This document shows, one piece after another, positions 40,498 through 51,014 of a DNA stretch of 64,000 bases. The stretch is from Linnemannia elongata (taxonomy: Eukaryota > Mortierellomycota > Mortierellomycetes > Mortierellales > Mortierellaceae). The position numbers and the translations under genes are program-made. Location of the stretch: positions 2,294,001 to 2,358,000 of the forward strand of contig JAXBDG010000002.1 in assembly GCA_036320915.1 (NCBI GenBank). Direction: 5' to 3'. The notes beneath the pieces were generated by a model. That model was not told the DNA's origin and searched no databases. It was given only the letters and a program-made list of their open reading frames with translations. Within the stretch, counting starts at the first letter, position 1, and each line of letters starts with the position of its first letter.

Positions 40498-41501
40498 ATC
40501 AGAGCAAGAAGTGAATTGATGTAACCACGCAAATCGAGCCATTGGCACTACACTCTATAGTACACACCTAAGTAGAGCCTTAACAATTAAACAGCGGTTT
40601 CCAGACACACATTATTAGAATGATCGTTCATTGTTTTGGTGATGAAAGGCGTATTTATTTTTGTTAGTTAAACTCGAGGACCAGCACTATTTTCCCAGGC
40701 TCATGATGGACTGCCTAGGAAATCCAGACCGATTCTTCCCCCTACTGAACGTTTTTGTTCATCTTGCCGCCATATGCATGGAAACCAAAACATAAAAAAA
40801 GACTACTATTGGTCCATGAGTCGCACGAACAACGAAAGCTCAAACAATCAAGGCATGGGCACAACTGCTGAGAGTGGTGTATGAATGTTGCGCAGATTGA
40901 GTTTACATATTCCTCACAAAGCTTGGCGTACTGCTAATTGTCCCAAAGTGGATTTCGCAACCTACTCCTCTTCATTTATTTGAAAAGGTGCATTCCTGAG
41001 TTTGAGACGGAGGTGCATGAACATGCATGTACACTGTGCATGTACACCTTACATGTACCTTCGGTGTCATGTGGAGCGTGTTTTTTCGCGAATAGGTCTA
41101 GACAAAGCTCTAATCGTTATGAGTTGGCTAGGCTGACACAATCGAGCAGCAAGGGAGGGAAACGCGTGCGCAGTGCGAGTAGTGCTAAAGAAAAGTCGCA
41201 TCGTGTCTATCCTTTGTTGTAGGCCTTCTCTCGTAAAAAAAGACAAATGTGTTTGTATATCAACATTAGCGTGATGGGGAAAGCACCATGGACCCGTTGG
41301 CCACATGTTGTTGTCATCCAATCCTTACCCTCGATTGCAGAGGGTCATGAGCTCGATGTGTGTTTTCCGAATCTAGACGCTGCATTCGTTAAATGGAGTT
41401 ATGTTGACACACACTTTCCTTAGAAAAATAAGAGGTCCAGACCCACTAGACTATTGAAATGCGAACCGATTGAATGATCAATGCAATCACCTTGAAAAAT
41501 G
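40498..41501. other. Spacer between peptide genes 1 and 2
   Basis: Contains the conserved element at 40808-40841 and a short run of TGCATGTACAC-type repeats near 41022-41056. No gene supported. Confidence 0.45.
40808..40841 (+). promoter_or_regulatory. Conserved upstream element, copy 2
   Basis: ATTGGTCCATGAG, then TCGCACGAACAACGAAAGCT. It lies 727 bp before the ATG of peptide gene 2. Confidence 0.5.
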
Positions 41502-41508
41502 TATAAAT
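41502..41508 (+). promoter_or_regulatory. TATA box of peptide gene 2
   Basis: TATAAAT, 60 bp before the ATG at 41568. Confidence 0.55.
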
Positions 41509-41567
41509 TGTTGACCTCCCACTGCCTTTTTGTCCATGCCCCATCTTCATCCTCCCTAACAAAAACA

Positions 41568-41901
41568 ATGCTTTTCACCAAGAACCTCCGCTCATTCACC
41601 TTCGTTGCCGTCGTTGCCACCGTCGTGCTGTTGGTGAGCACTCCCGCTATGGCTGCTCCAGCCACACCAGGTATGACACTTACCGTTTTTACCATTAACT
41701 CCTTTGACATAACACCCATTATCTGTCTGTAGAACAAGTATGCTCACAATACTGTTCTCATTGTTGAATTTTTGGATAGATGCAATTGCTTGCCAGATTT
41801 GCGACGAGCCCCCAGAGTGCCCTGACTGCCCAATTGGCTACTATTGCTCCAGCAACTACTGCACATGCCGTGCTATCTGCAAACTGGGACGTCTTCCCTG
41901 A
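41568..41901 (+). CDS. Secreted 8-cysteine micro-protein, family member 2
   Basis: Exons 41568-41670 and 41780-41901 give 74 aa, with a phase 1 intron at the same place as in member 1. The signal peptide is in exon 1 (FVAVVATVVLLVSTPAMAA). The mature part has C-x2-C-x5-C-x2-C-x5-C-x4-C-x-C-x3-C with Pro-rich loops (CDEPPECPDCPIGYYC) and ends KLGRLP. It shares the GYYC turn and the CTC pair with member 1 but is otherwise quite diverged, so the copies are not recent. Unknown function. Confidence 0.75.
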
Positions 41902-43041
41902 ACTGTTCGACAAGAATCGGTTGCACAAATATGCAGTGACTATTTCACCTGCGTGAATTAGAGGAGACGAATCCTCTAGAGTAAATATGCACAAATAAAA
42001 CTGACTAGTTTTGTATGACAAAAGCTCCAAACTTCCTACTCTTTGAGTCCCTCGCATGGCAGTGGTGGTATTGCCTGTTTGACAAAACGTTGGGGATTAT
42101 GACTCTCATTTTTGACTCGTCGCTCGCATAAAGAGGATTTTTTGCAGGAATTGAGAGAAATGAGGAAGGTAGGTGAGAGGGAGCGATCGCGTCCTGTCCA
42201 GTTTAGGCACAACACAAATTTTCATTTCGCTGGACTAAGTTCGATGTTTGTCACCGACTTTGCTCTAGCTTTTGAATCTCCCCATGACCTTCAAAGGAAC
42301 ACTTACGATCCATTTACTACTTATTTCCACCACCATGGGAGTGTGGTACTATCTACTTGATATCGGTTCTAAAGACGCGCGATTGACTGTCCTGTGTGTT
42401 CAATCGATTAGTATTTCGTGTGCGGGAGCAAAATGAAAGAAGATAATTGGTTCATGAACCGCACAAACAAATGAGAGCACTTGCAAGCGAAGAGTTGGCG
42501 TATATGTTGACAGTGAGCGTGCGAGTGTCATCCTTTACCACACTTCTCTTCTTTCAATGTTGGCTATCTACCATTGCTGCAAAAAAAAGACGAGGACTCT
42601 AACGTCGAAATATTGTTTGTGTCTGAACCGGAGGGGACGAATTTTTTTTTTCGACTCCAAGATGTTTGTGTTTACATGCGTGGGAATTGCCTCTTTGCAC
42701 AGTCATTTCTTTGCAGACGGGGTAACCTTTTTTCTTGAAAGGGAATTTACTGCATGCATGCACATAGTCGCGCGTCATGCTTCTTTCTTGGTATTTGCGG
42801 CGCGTGATCATTTCCAATAGATACATGCACAAATACTTCCATCGATTGGAGCGATCTAGGCTAGGTGTGATAGACTGTGGCAATCTGAGGGCAACAACAA
42901 TGTCACAGTGTTTTGAGGATACCTGTTGTTGACGCAAGGGTCAGTGGTCTTACTTGGTAATGTGAAGATGAGTTCGCACGGTGACCTCTCCTTTGCCAGC
43001 ACTTGCTTCATTCTGATTCTTGTAACCAACACCAAAACAAA
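41902..43041. other. Spacer between peptide gene 2 and pseudogene 3
   Basis: Contains the conserved element at 42446-42480. No gene seen; frames at 42112-42360 and 42557-42937 have no features. Confidence 0.45.
42446..42480 (+). promoter_or_regulatory. Conserved upstream element, copy 3
   Basis: ATTGGTTCATGAA, then CCGCACAAACAAATGAGAGC. It lies 562 bp before the decayed start of member 3. Confidence 0.5.
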
Positions 43042-43377
43042 ATAGTTTCCGCCAAGACTTTCCGCCCCCTTGGATTCCTTGTTGTTGCCTCCGACTTTAC
43101 ACTTCTAGCATGCACCTCGTCGAGGTCATGCCCTACCGAACCCTTTCCGCTACAGCAGCTGGTACCATCTCTTAGCTTCGTTTTTCATTGGTATCCATAT
43201 TTGCAATGTAATCAAGTGCCTGCCTGATACGCTCATCCGTCTTCACTAGATCCATTCCGCTGCGTCGATAGCCCTGAGCCCCCGCAATGGGGCTTCCGTA
43301 ACTGTTGTCATGGCTGGTATTTTGAGACTAATTACTGTACCTGTCAACTTGAGTGCAAAGAAGGTGACATCACCTGA
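43042..43377 (+). pseudogene. Broken 8-cysteine micro-protein gene, family member 3
   Basis: The expected start codon is ATA. The following text (SAKTFRPLGFLVV) matches the conserved N-terminus. The end of the signal region is out of frame with the family: the Thr-Ser-Val-Glu block is readable only in a neighbouring frame. A likely donor is at 43162 and the acceptor (CACTAG) ends at 43249. Exon 2 (43250-43377) is still open to TGA and keeps the C-terminal half (NYCTCQLECKEGDIT), but at least three of the eight cysteines are replaced. No TATA-like box is visible. It is probably non-functional. Confidence 0.65.
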
Positions 43378-44400
43378 GGCAGTGGGCCATTAAGTCAGAC
43401 CTTTACCGAGTGACCGCAGCGAATTTTTTTTTCTTTGTCGAGTTTAATGCAGTGGCACTATGTAGATAAAAAAAATAACCCCCCATATGGCAGCAACTGC
43501 AGCTCTCCTTGTACAATTATTTACAGAATATTCGTATGCTCCAAACAACATAAAGGCCTAAGGATTTTTTCTTCGTACTTTGGATACGCGAGATTTTTTC
43601 TACGGTTATTGGATAACCTTCACTAACCAGCCTACCACCTCTGCATTCCCCTGCGATTTCTCTCTAGCATTCGTAAGAGCCATGAGAGCCAAAAGTAAAT
43701 AGGAGAAAGAAGCATTTTTTAGAGGTTGACGAGCATTCTTACACTAAACGCTATTGAAAACCTGGAGTAGCTTGGCGAGAACTGCCCGTCCACTCAACCC
43801 TTGTCAACCTAGTTGTGTTAACCTCTACGGAGGATGTGATCCTGCTATTCTTCGTCAAGTACCTCTTGGTGTGTAATGGGAGGAGAATAGAGCAAGTCCT
43901 GACAAGTTTTTCTTGGACCAACGGCTAGTACCTACCGATCACACTTGAAAAAAAAAATTCTTCAGTCCGGGTGACGGAGTTAGTCAGCATGTGTATGCAT
44001 GATTTTTGTTCTAGCGCCTTTTTTTGCTTCTTCATTACACTCATTCAGTCTCTACAGAGTACAGAGATGAGAGCATCGCATTCTCCTTTTGGTCTTTTTG
44101 TGACGCGTGATGGATTGATGGAAACATCCAGCAGACATTGATTTTATTTGGGGAGTATTCAATAAGCAGAAAAACGATCGCGATTGAATGACAGCCCATC
44201 GTCCCGGGTGTAGACAAGCGCACTAGCGGACGTCCACGATGCAACGACAGCCAATCATGTCTGCCTTTTGTGAATGGGTGAGCGTGTGAAGTGCGAGGGA
44301 GAACCTTGGCAACAATGCTGTAAACATTTGCATGGGAATCATGTGATCCTTGGATCTAATCCTTTTTTGCCATCTTTACATGCGTGTGAGCAAAATTTCT

Positions 44401-44432
44401 ATTGGTCCTTCGTTGCGCAAACAAAGTGAGAC
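44401..44432 (+). promoter_or_regulatory. Conserved upstream element, copy 4
   Basis: ATTGGTCCTTCGT, then TGCGCAAACAAAGTGAGAC. It lies 870 bp before the start of member 4. Confidence 0.5.
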
Positions 44433-44629
44433 CGCGCAAAACAAAGACTTCAACAAGTAAATAAACAGCTGAGCGTAACTGTCAAACACTCTGGCGGCGT
44501 GGGAACGTCGACTGTTACTACATGTCTTTCTCCATAGTAAGGTCTAGAAGTTACTCCAAAGAAACGTAGTATTGTCATTTCCTCTTATTTAATGTTCTTT
44601 TTTTGGGCGGGTGTTTACTTGTCATCGAC

Positions 44630-44755
44630 TGGAATTGTGTTTGTATGTATTGGAAATGTCTGATGGATAGGAATAGTGTCTGCATGCATGGAAAACGTCT
44701 GTTGAACTGGAATCGTGTTTGCATGAATGTGTGATGACTGTTGGGAGGAAACAGA
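44630..44755. repeat. 39-bp minisatellite, three imperfect copies
   Basis: Units begin GGAATTGTGTTTGTATGTAT, GGAATAGTGTCTGCATGCAT and GGAATCGTGTTTGCATGAAT at 39-bp spacing. Because 39 is a multiple of three, minus-strand frames show an artefactual 13-residue protein repeat. Confidence 0.7.
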
Positions 44756-45301
44756 GACTGCATGCATTTGGCGCACTGTGGTGCAGGACTCCTGCCAATG
44801 TATCGTAACACACACCTTGTTCAGATCGATTAAAGCAGTCTAGGCCAGGTCCGACCCGATTTTCCAAGGTTCGAGTAGGATGGCAGGGGCATAACTATTG
44901 ATAGTGACGGGAAAGGAAGATTGCATGGCTCTCTCATCGTCTTATTGAAATTTTTATGATGAAATCGGTTTACCTTCGTGTTTGGGAAAAAGTATTCACT
45001 TCCTTCATCCAAAAGAGCTCCGATGTTATTAGTCATGTGCGCTCTGCATATCTTCTCGCTTCTTTTTTCACATTCGTCATATGATGTGAAACTTCTTCTG
45101 TGCTTATCATGCAATCATCCTCTAAAGAAAACCGCTCAACATCGCCCAATACCATGGGTCGATTGAGGTGCAATGAATAGAGTAAAAAATGTAGAGAAGC
45201 AACATTTATCCGTAGATGTGTAGCAGAGCGAGTGAAACCCGCATCAACACCCATCATTTTTTCAGTCCTCATCCGATCCTTGACATATCAACCAACCAAA
45301 A

Positions 45302-45606
45302 ATGCTTTCTGCCAAGATCTTCCGTCCTTCGTCTTCGTTGCCGCCATTGCCTTCATGCTCATGACCGTCTCCTCCGTCGAAGCCATTCCCAAGAGTCCAG
45401 GTACCATTATCAAGTCTAAACTTTTGAGACTATACACGTTGATATAGGGATTTGTCAGAACAATGACCAACCTGGACGTTTTTTTTTATCAATTACATGT
45501 GCTACGCTACGTTGAGTGTCCTCAACCCCCCTGTTTGCGTTCGTTCTTACTGTCGCTCAGGTTATTGCTGCTACGGGGTCAAATACACTTGCCGTACCGA
45601 TGCAGA
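45302..45606 (+). pseudogene. Broken 8-cysteine micro-protein gene, family member 4
   Basis: The ATG and MLSAKIFRP are intact. One base is then missing at about 45325, because the expected FVFVAAIAFMLMTVSSVEA reads only in the next frame. Exon 1 is 99 nt, exactly one short of the family phase. The donor GTACC is at 45401. The usual TAG acceptor before exon 2 is absent, and exon 2 (about 45505-45606) keeps SGYCC and YTC-like pieces but not the full cysteine set or the stop position. Two or more independent lesions make it non-functional. Confidence 0.7.
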
Positions 45607-48030
45607 AAGGAACAGATCTCTATTTAATCGATTTCAAGGGCATGAATCGAATACACACAGTGGCGCTCTGTCATGCGTGAGTTGAAGGCGGTAGCGATAT
45701 GCCTTCAAGTCAATGTGGCTGGTAGTAACTGTGTAGGTTAATTCTAACTAAAGCAGCATTCAGCTCATCACTCCTTCGAGTGTACTTGTATTTTGTACTC
45801 TGTTCAATCGAATAGTTGCTATGAGATACTTGCCCATTTTTCCAGGCATTAATTGCCATTATTATTTTGGCTTGTCCTGATTGCTTTTGCAAACCGGAAA
45901 ACAAGTTACAACCCTGCACATATTCTTAACATGACGCTTTTCGTCGACCTCACCACCGAATTTTTTTCCTGACGTGATCTCGCTAGGAGTAGCAGCAGAG
46001 TGAGAGGGTGCTAAATGAATCAGTAGGCTTTTTTTCTTTGCTCTATTATCAGCAATTATGCCTTGTCTTTGCGTTCAGCACGGTGGCACACCTGATCAAG
46101 AGAATCGGACAAGGCCACTATTACTAGGAGATATGGGTAAATAATATGTAACTAAATTATTGGTCTAGCGTGATTTGGGATTACAGAAAAATAACCTAGA
46201 GCTAGCGCGATTGAGGTCCTAGGGAGGTATCATTGTGTTAGTTTGGGGCCGTAGACGATTTTGAAAACTGCATGGGTTATCTTTATCTGAGCACTCTCTC
46301 TTTTGTTATTTTATGTTTATTTTCCCTTTGAGTCAAGGCGTGATTAGTTGTGTGTGAAGTCCAGACTCATTTCCCCCGTCAGCTTAACAATCTCACACGA
46401 TTTTACCGCCATGCAAAAGTAAAACAAATAAAAAGGCCATCAGTACGTTTTGTTGCGCAAACAATGAGAGCATTCTAAAGCAGAATTGTTTTCCATGGCA
46501 GGGCGTGGGAACTAAGAGAAACACGCGCCTGTAATCAAGATAATTTTTCTTGGAGTGACCCATGCCTACGTGTAATTGCGTACACATCGCACATAATATT
46601 GTTGCTTCGGCGTGTGGGATCTTGTTCTGTCGAGGCAAGCGACCTATAACAATGGTGTTTGCATGTTTTTTTTTCACGCATGGCGCTACGTATCCACCTC
46701 GTCCTAGGCATCCTTCCCTATCAACACAAGTCCATTCACTTTACTGACTATGCGTCAAACTGGCAATCGACAGAATTCACATCAAAGGATATGGAATGGC
46801 TCAGAAGCGCACCACATCATCTCAACGTACATAATTATCGCTTACTCAGTGCCAAGAAAGGCAGTAGTATACACTAGGTGTTTTAATTTATGTGCTAGCC
46901 CATAGCTCCTTAATATTTATATGACCTTTTTTTGGTGCGCTACCAGTTGGCTATTGCGTACTTTTCTGCTTGGCGTTTGCCAAAAACACGTCTGACATCC
47001 TTGATAGCGTTTGAAAGAAACGAACACATCGGGTTAGCCAGCGGGGTTGCGTCCTTCACCAGAGTCTAGAACTTGTAAACTGGCGGTTCAGTCAATCTGA
47101 CTCCTGATGTTTTTGTCACAGTTGAATGCATGATCTTCCTGCCCAGGTACTTTTGTTTGCCAATAATGCTTTGATCCCCTCCCATAGCCATCGTTCTGCG
47201 CATGTTTTCTCATTGTTCAGGGCGCGTGAACGGCTGACAAGAGCACTCAAGCCCATGGTCCCGCCAGCCTGATTATCTGGTCGATTTTTTTTGCCACCGT
47301 CACACGGATGCAAAAAAATTAAATTCCTTTATACGGATGGGCGTAACTGTTTACTGGTCAGCGTGTGAACATAGACTCCTTTCCCCACGGTAACGCTCAA
47401 TGTTTTTCTCAGAGTTAAAAGTATATTCCCTGCCGATGTTTTTGCGCTTGTGCGACCAGAGTCCATAGAAATCGACAATGGTTTGCATGACTGAATAGAG
47501 TAGAGATCAAGTCAAAGGGAGAAGTGATTGAATGCACAAGGCACACAAAATGTCATTTTGACTCCAAAACACCCTTCCTTCGTCGAAGACCTAGACCAAC
47601 TCCGACCAAATGCTCTGATATTATACGTCGAGTGCCAGGTCCATAAGTGCTTGGATAGAAAAAAAAGCGCAGACATACCTATTGCCTGTGTAGAAAGGTG
47701 AGAACAGGAATGCCAATGCTTTTCTTTATTGTATAATATTCCTGGCTGCTTGGTGTACTGTTCAACTCTTGAGTCCGAGATGCAATAGTTTAGGCAAAAA
47801 ATGCGCAGGCATTCACACACCCCTACAATTGGCTTTGTTGTACTGAAGCCCATCAAGTTCACAGAAGGTCGTTGACATAGGGTTAAACTTGCTCTCGTGC
47901 ACCTGCCTTCGTCATATGATGTTAAGTTCATTGTCTTCCCGTGTACCCTCCTTACTTATGCAAGGCTGCTTTGTTCGCTATTGAAAAGCCGAGGTAAAGA
48001 CTATTTGTTGTTATTTAGAGAGAGAAAACA
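45607..48030. other. Spacer between pseudogene 4 and peptide gene 5
   Basis: Contains the conserved element at 46441-46472. A 65-codon frame at 46680-46877 (contains FTDYASNWQSTEFTSKDMEW) looks somewhat coding-like but lacks cysteines, a domain and a splice partner. A segment near 47340-47385 resembles sequence downstream of element 4 (about 44470-44510), supporting a block duplication. Otherwise nothing seen. Confidence 0.4.
46441..46472 (+). promoter_or_regulatory. Conserved upstream element, copy 5
   Basis: The most diverged copy, TTTTGTTGCGCAAACAATGA, then GAGCAT. It lies about 1.63 kb before the ATG of member 5, the largest distance in the set. Confidence 0.4.
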
Positions 48031-48038
48031 TATAAATA
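48031..48038 (+). promoter_or_regulatory. TATA box of peptide gene 5
   Basis: TATAAATA, 63 bp before the ATG at 48101, with an AACCAACCAAAAAA leader shared with the start of member 4. Confidence 0.55.
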
Positions 48039-48100
48039 TCTCCACATCCCGTCCTCGTTTTTGATCCTTATCCCTTTCGGACAACAAACCAACCAAAAAA

Positions 48101-48425
48101 ATGCTCTCCACCAAGAACTTCCGCCCACTTTTCTTTGTCGCCATTGCTGCCCTCATGCTTATTGCAAGCACCTCCGTCGAGGCTGTCGTTCCAGGTACTG
48201 TGTCCCCCTCACTGATTGTTTGCTTTTGAGAGAGCTCTTGCACACGACACAGAGATCGTTTTGCGGGACTGTACTCACACACGTTTTGTTCGGCTTTTAA
48301 TAGATGCCCTGGCTTGCGTCCCTTGCACCAACCCTCCACCATGCCCTGTTTGCCGACGTGGTACTTGGTGTGACGAGAACTACTGCAGATGCACATCTAC
48401 CTGCAGAACCGGCATTCCCCCATAA
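48101..48425 (+). CDS. Secreted 8-cysteine micro-protein, family member 5
   Basis: Exons 48101-48194 and 48304-48425 give 71 aa, with a phase 1 intron in the family position. The signal peptide is FFVAIAALMLIASTSVEA. The mature part has C-x2-C-x5-C-x2-C-x5-C-x4-C-x-C-x3-C, identical in spacing to member 2, and ends RTGIPP. The sequence between cysteines is Pro-rich in the first loop and Arg-rich towards the end, so the mature peptide is basic. Unknown function; a defence, effector or signalling role is possible. Confidence 0.75.
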
Positions 48426-50411
48426 AATGGCTGCCATTAAAGATGCAGTGGATGCCCACAGTGACGCTTTGTCTTGGATGATGTAAAGGAGACAGTGAAG
48501 ATGGTGGTGTAATCCATATAGCAAAAAGTCATTAAGTAAACACAGCCTTTTGGTAACACAATCTTGCTTAACTACAATGAGCGCCGCTATTATGTCACAG
48601 AAGCGACTCATTGCAAGGAATCGGAGTTGAACTGCAAGAAGCGTGTAACGTCAAAGAAATAAGAGTTGGATGAACACGCGGAAATAAACTAGTCTATGAC
48701 TTGGATGCCTTGGAAGCTTATTGGGATTGTTCCTACTCTGACGTTGAGACGATCGAGACACATTTGTAGTGACTTTGGGACTGCCGCAGTCCTCTAATTC
48801 GACCTTGATCCAACATCTCACTTAGCCTTCCAAAAAGAGAATCGACATAATAATCACGCTCGAGGCTATCTAGTGTCTAAAAATGATGTTTTCTGGCTAC
48901 TGAGTAAGATCCGCTAGGCCTGCCGCCCTGAAAAGGCACAGGGAGGTAAGTGTAGGTGTTTTTTTATTTAGCGTAACTGCTCCCATCGCATTCGCGTGCC
49001 TGTGAGGGAAGTTGTTGCCCATGGGAAAAATAGATCCCTCAGGTCTGAATTTGTTGGTCGTTTGAGAATTGACTTTATAGATTTGATACATGAGGTTGGC
49101 ACCAAGGGTTCAAACCTATGAGAGACACATGATACTAATATTAGCGTCGTATACAGCCTGTATAGCAGGCGTTCAGCAATGGCGATCCACTCTCAGTGAA
49201 ATCGAAGACACTCATTCCTCCTCAAAGCGCTGCATCGAAATATACAATAATCAGCAGATGGCTCGCTCTTATTATTATTGTAGTTTTTTGCGAGGGTTTT
49301 TGTGTTCTAAACGTTGGGGTAGCCTTTGTAAATAGACGCCCTTATTGTTGAAGAGAAGAGGTGATAGTCAAGGGTGAAGAGATAAGAGAAACGACTATTC
49401 ATTTGTGTTTCGTGGCTCAGATTCATTGCAACTTTGGTTCTATTTGGTTGGGTATTTTAGTTTGTTTGTTCCTGCTAATCATCATATGTAAACTGTGCTG
49501 TGCAACACGAACTCAAGGAGATCATTGCTACGCCGGTGGCAGTAATCGATAGGATGCCCAGCGTCCTTGATGCACTTCAATTTCAAAATGTTTTCGGAGC
49601 GGACAGTAAGTTTGCTTAACCCTAAAGGTAGTTGTTCGATTGCACATATAATAACGCCAGGATGGGGGGGGGGGGGGAAGAGGCGTACAACAGAGACACC
49701 GAAAGAGAGAATAAGAGCAAGGACGAAGACAATAAACAGACAGATAAAACTAACTCGACGGGACGGACATGTCTAGATGGCGAAGATAAAACATACCAGG
49801 CTTCGTTAATTGAGGTATGCTTAGTACTGATTATTAGATTCAGGGCTTCCCCTAATGGCAATAAACACGTTGACACTTGCGCTTGCACGATATCAAGGAG
49901 ATGCAGGCTTTAGATCGATGCCTATGTATAAATGCAAGGCTCGGATATGACCATTTCTTCATGTGTTTGACCACTGCGGATTATTTAGATGAAGAAAACT
50001 GGTCTGTAGTCGTGCCCTGCCATTCTTCAAATCGACCATGCCAAAAATAGTAATCTTCCTCGGCCAAAGACCCGTTCAGACGCGAAAAAAACGAACGCGA
50101 AAGAAGTGGCAGTTCATAATACTTTCAAGATCTAATGTCAAAATAGTTTATGTTGGATACTCTTTTGTTGCATAGTTTCAAGGGCACCGTGAAGGAGGTA
50201 GTCTATCCCATTTGGCTTTGACATTTGCAATAGTTCTAGCAACTTCATTCACTGACGCCTCCGAAATTCCGACCGGTTCTTTGAGTGGGACGGACAATAA
50301 GGGAAAGACTGCAGCAGCATTTCATCAGTAGGGTAAAACTAACCTGTGACGGCGGTCTAAATTCCAGCAGGTCTTGTACCGAATTAGTGGGTGAACAATC
50401 CAACGCATAAT
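48426..50411. other. Intergenic
   Basis: No supported gene. An 81-codon frame at 49090-49335 and a 63-codon frame at 49361-49552 (with a hydrophobic segment LGILVCLFLLIIICKLCC) are possible small ORFs without other evidence. A G-run of 14 lies at 49664-49677. Confidence 0.4.
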
Positions 50412-50476
50412 GGATTCTGCTTCAGTATGATAGGAAAAGTCGACATCGAAAGATCAAAAAGCAACGTCGTTATGAA
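50412..50476 (+). repeat. Dispersed repeat, copy 3
   Basis: Near-identical to 34779-34842, including the core CTTCAGTATGATAGGAAAAG. See the entry at 34779. Confidence 0.75.
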
Positions 50477-50831
50477 TACTTGGCTGCCACAAGCCAGTTA
50501 TCCCCGTTAACAAACCAGAAATCGGAGAAGTGGCAATATATGAAGCAAAAAGTGATAAATAAAACTGCAGGCAAGCAGCAAAACAGATGGGGTGACAGTT
50601 GGTAAAGCGATGGCAAAACAAAGGGACAACGGCAAAGTACTTCGCAAGTGATCGGTCGACAGGGGATCCTCGACTTTTTCTCAGTTCCCTTGAAATTTCT
50701 TTGAGCGAACATGATCGATCAACTTGCATCTCATACTTTTTCACGTTATACTCGTGCGATGCGCCGCCCTTTCTGTCATTTCTCCCATCCCATACTCATA
50801 CTCCTAGTGGCTTTCTTTGTGCCAATTCTGA

Positions 50832-50905
50832 GAGCCACAAGTTCAAAGGGGGCTTAGCCGAACATCATCATCATTCTTTTCATTTCGTTCCTTCTTCCAT
50901 ACCTC
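50832..50905 (+). repeat. Direct repeat flanking the LRR gene, left copy
   Basis: Begins GCCACAAGTTCAAAGGGG and includes TTCATTTCGTTCCTTCTTCC. A similar block follows the gene at 52265-52342, suggesting the gene or its leader was duplicated. Confidence 0.55.
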
Positions 50906-51014
50906 TTTCTTTTTCACATTCCTACCCTCGTTATCGCATCTTTCAGCAGCCTCATCACAACTGCCCTCGTCATCATCCCCGTCGACACTTGTCACGCTCT
51001 TCCTTACAAATAAG

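Larger units (their letters stand above)
43378..45301. other. Spacer between pseudogenes 3 and 4
   Basis: Contains the conserved element at 44401-44432 and the 39-bp minisatellite at 44630-44755. A segment at about 45058-45085 (TTCGTCATATGATGT core) recurs near 47910. No gene supported. Confidence 0.45.

Noticed and set aside
44575..44867. Minus-strand 13-residue protein repeat
   Set aside because: Explained by the 39-bp minisatellite; no start, signal or homologue evident.
49100..49120. GGTTCAAAC block considered as a tRNA T-loop
   Set aside because: No matching acceptor, D-arm or anticodon arm can be folded around it.
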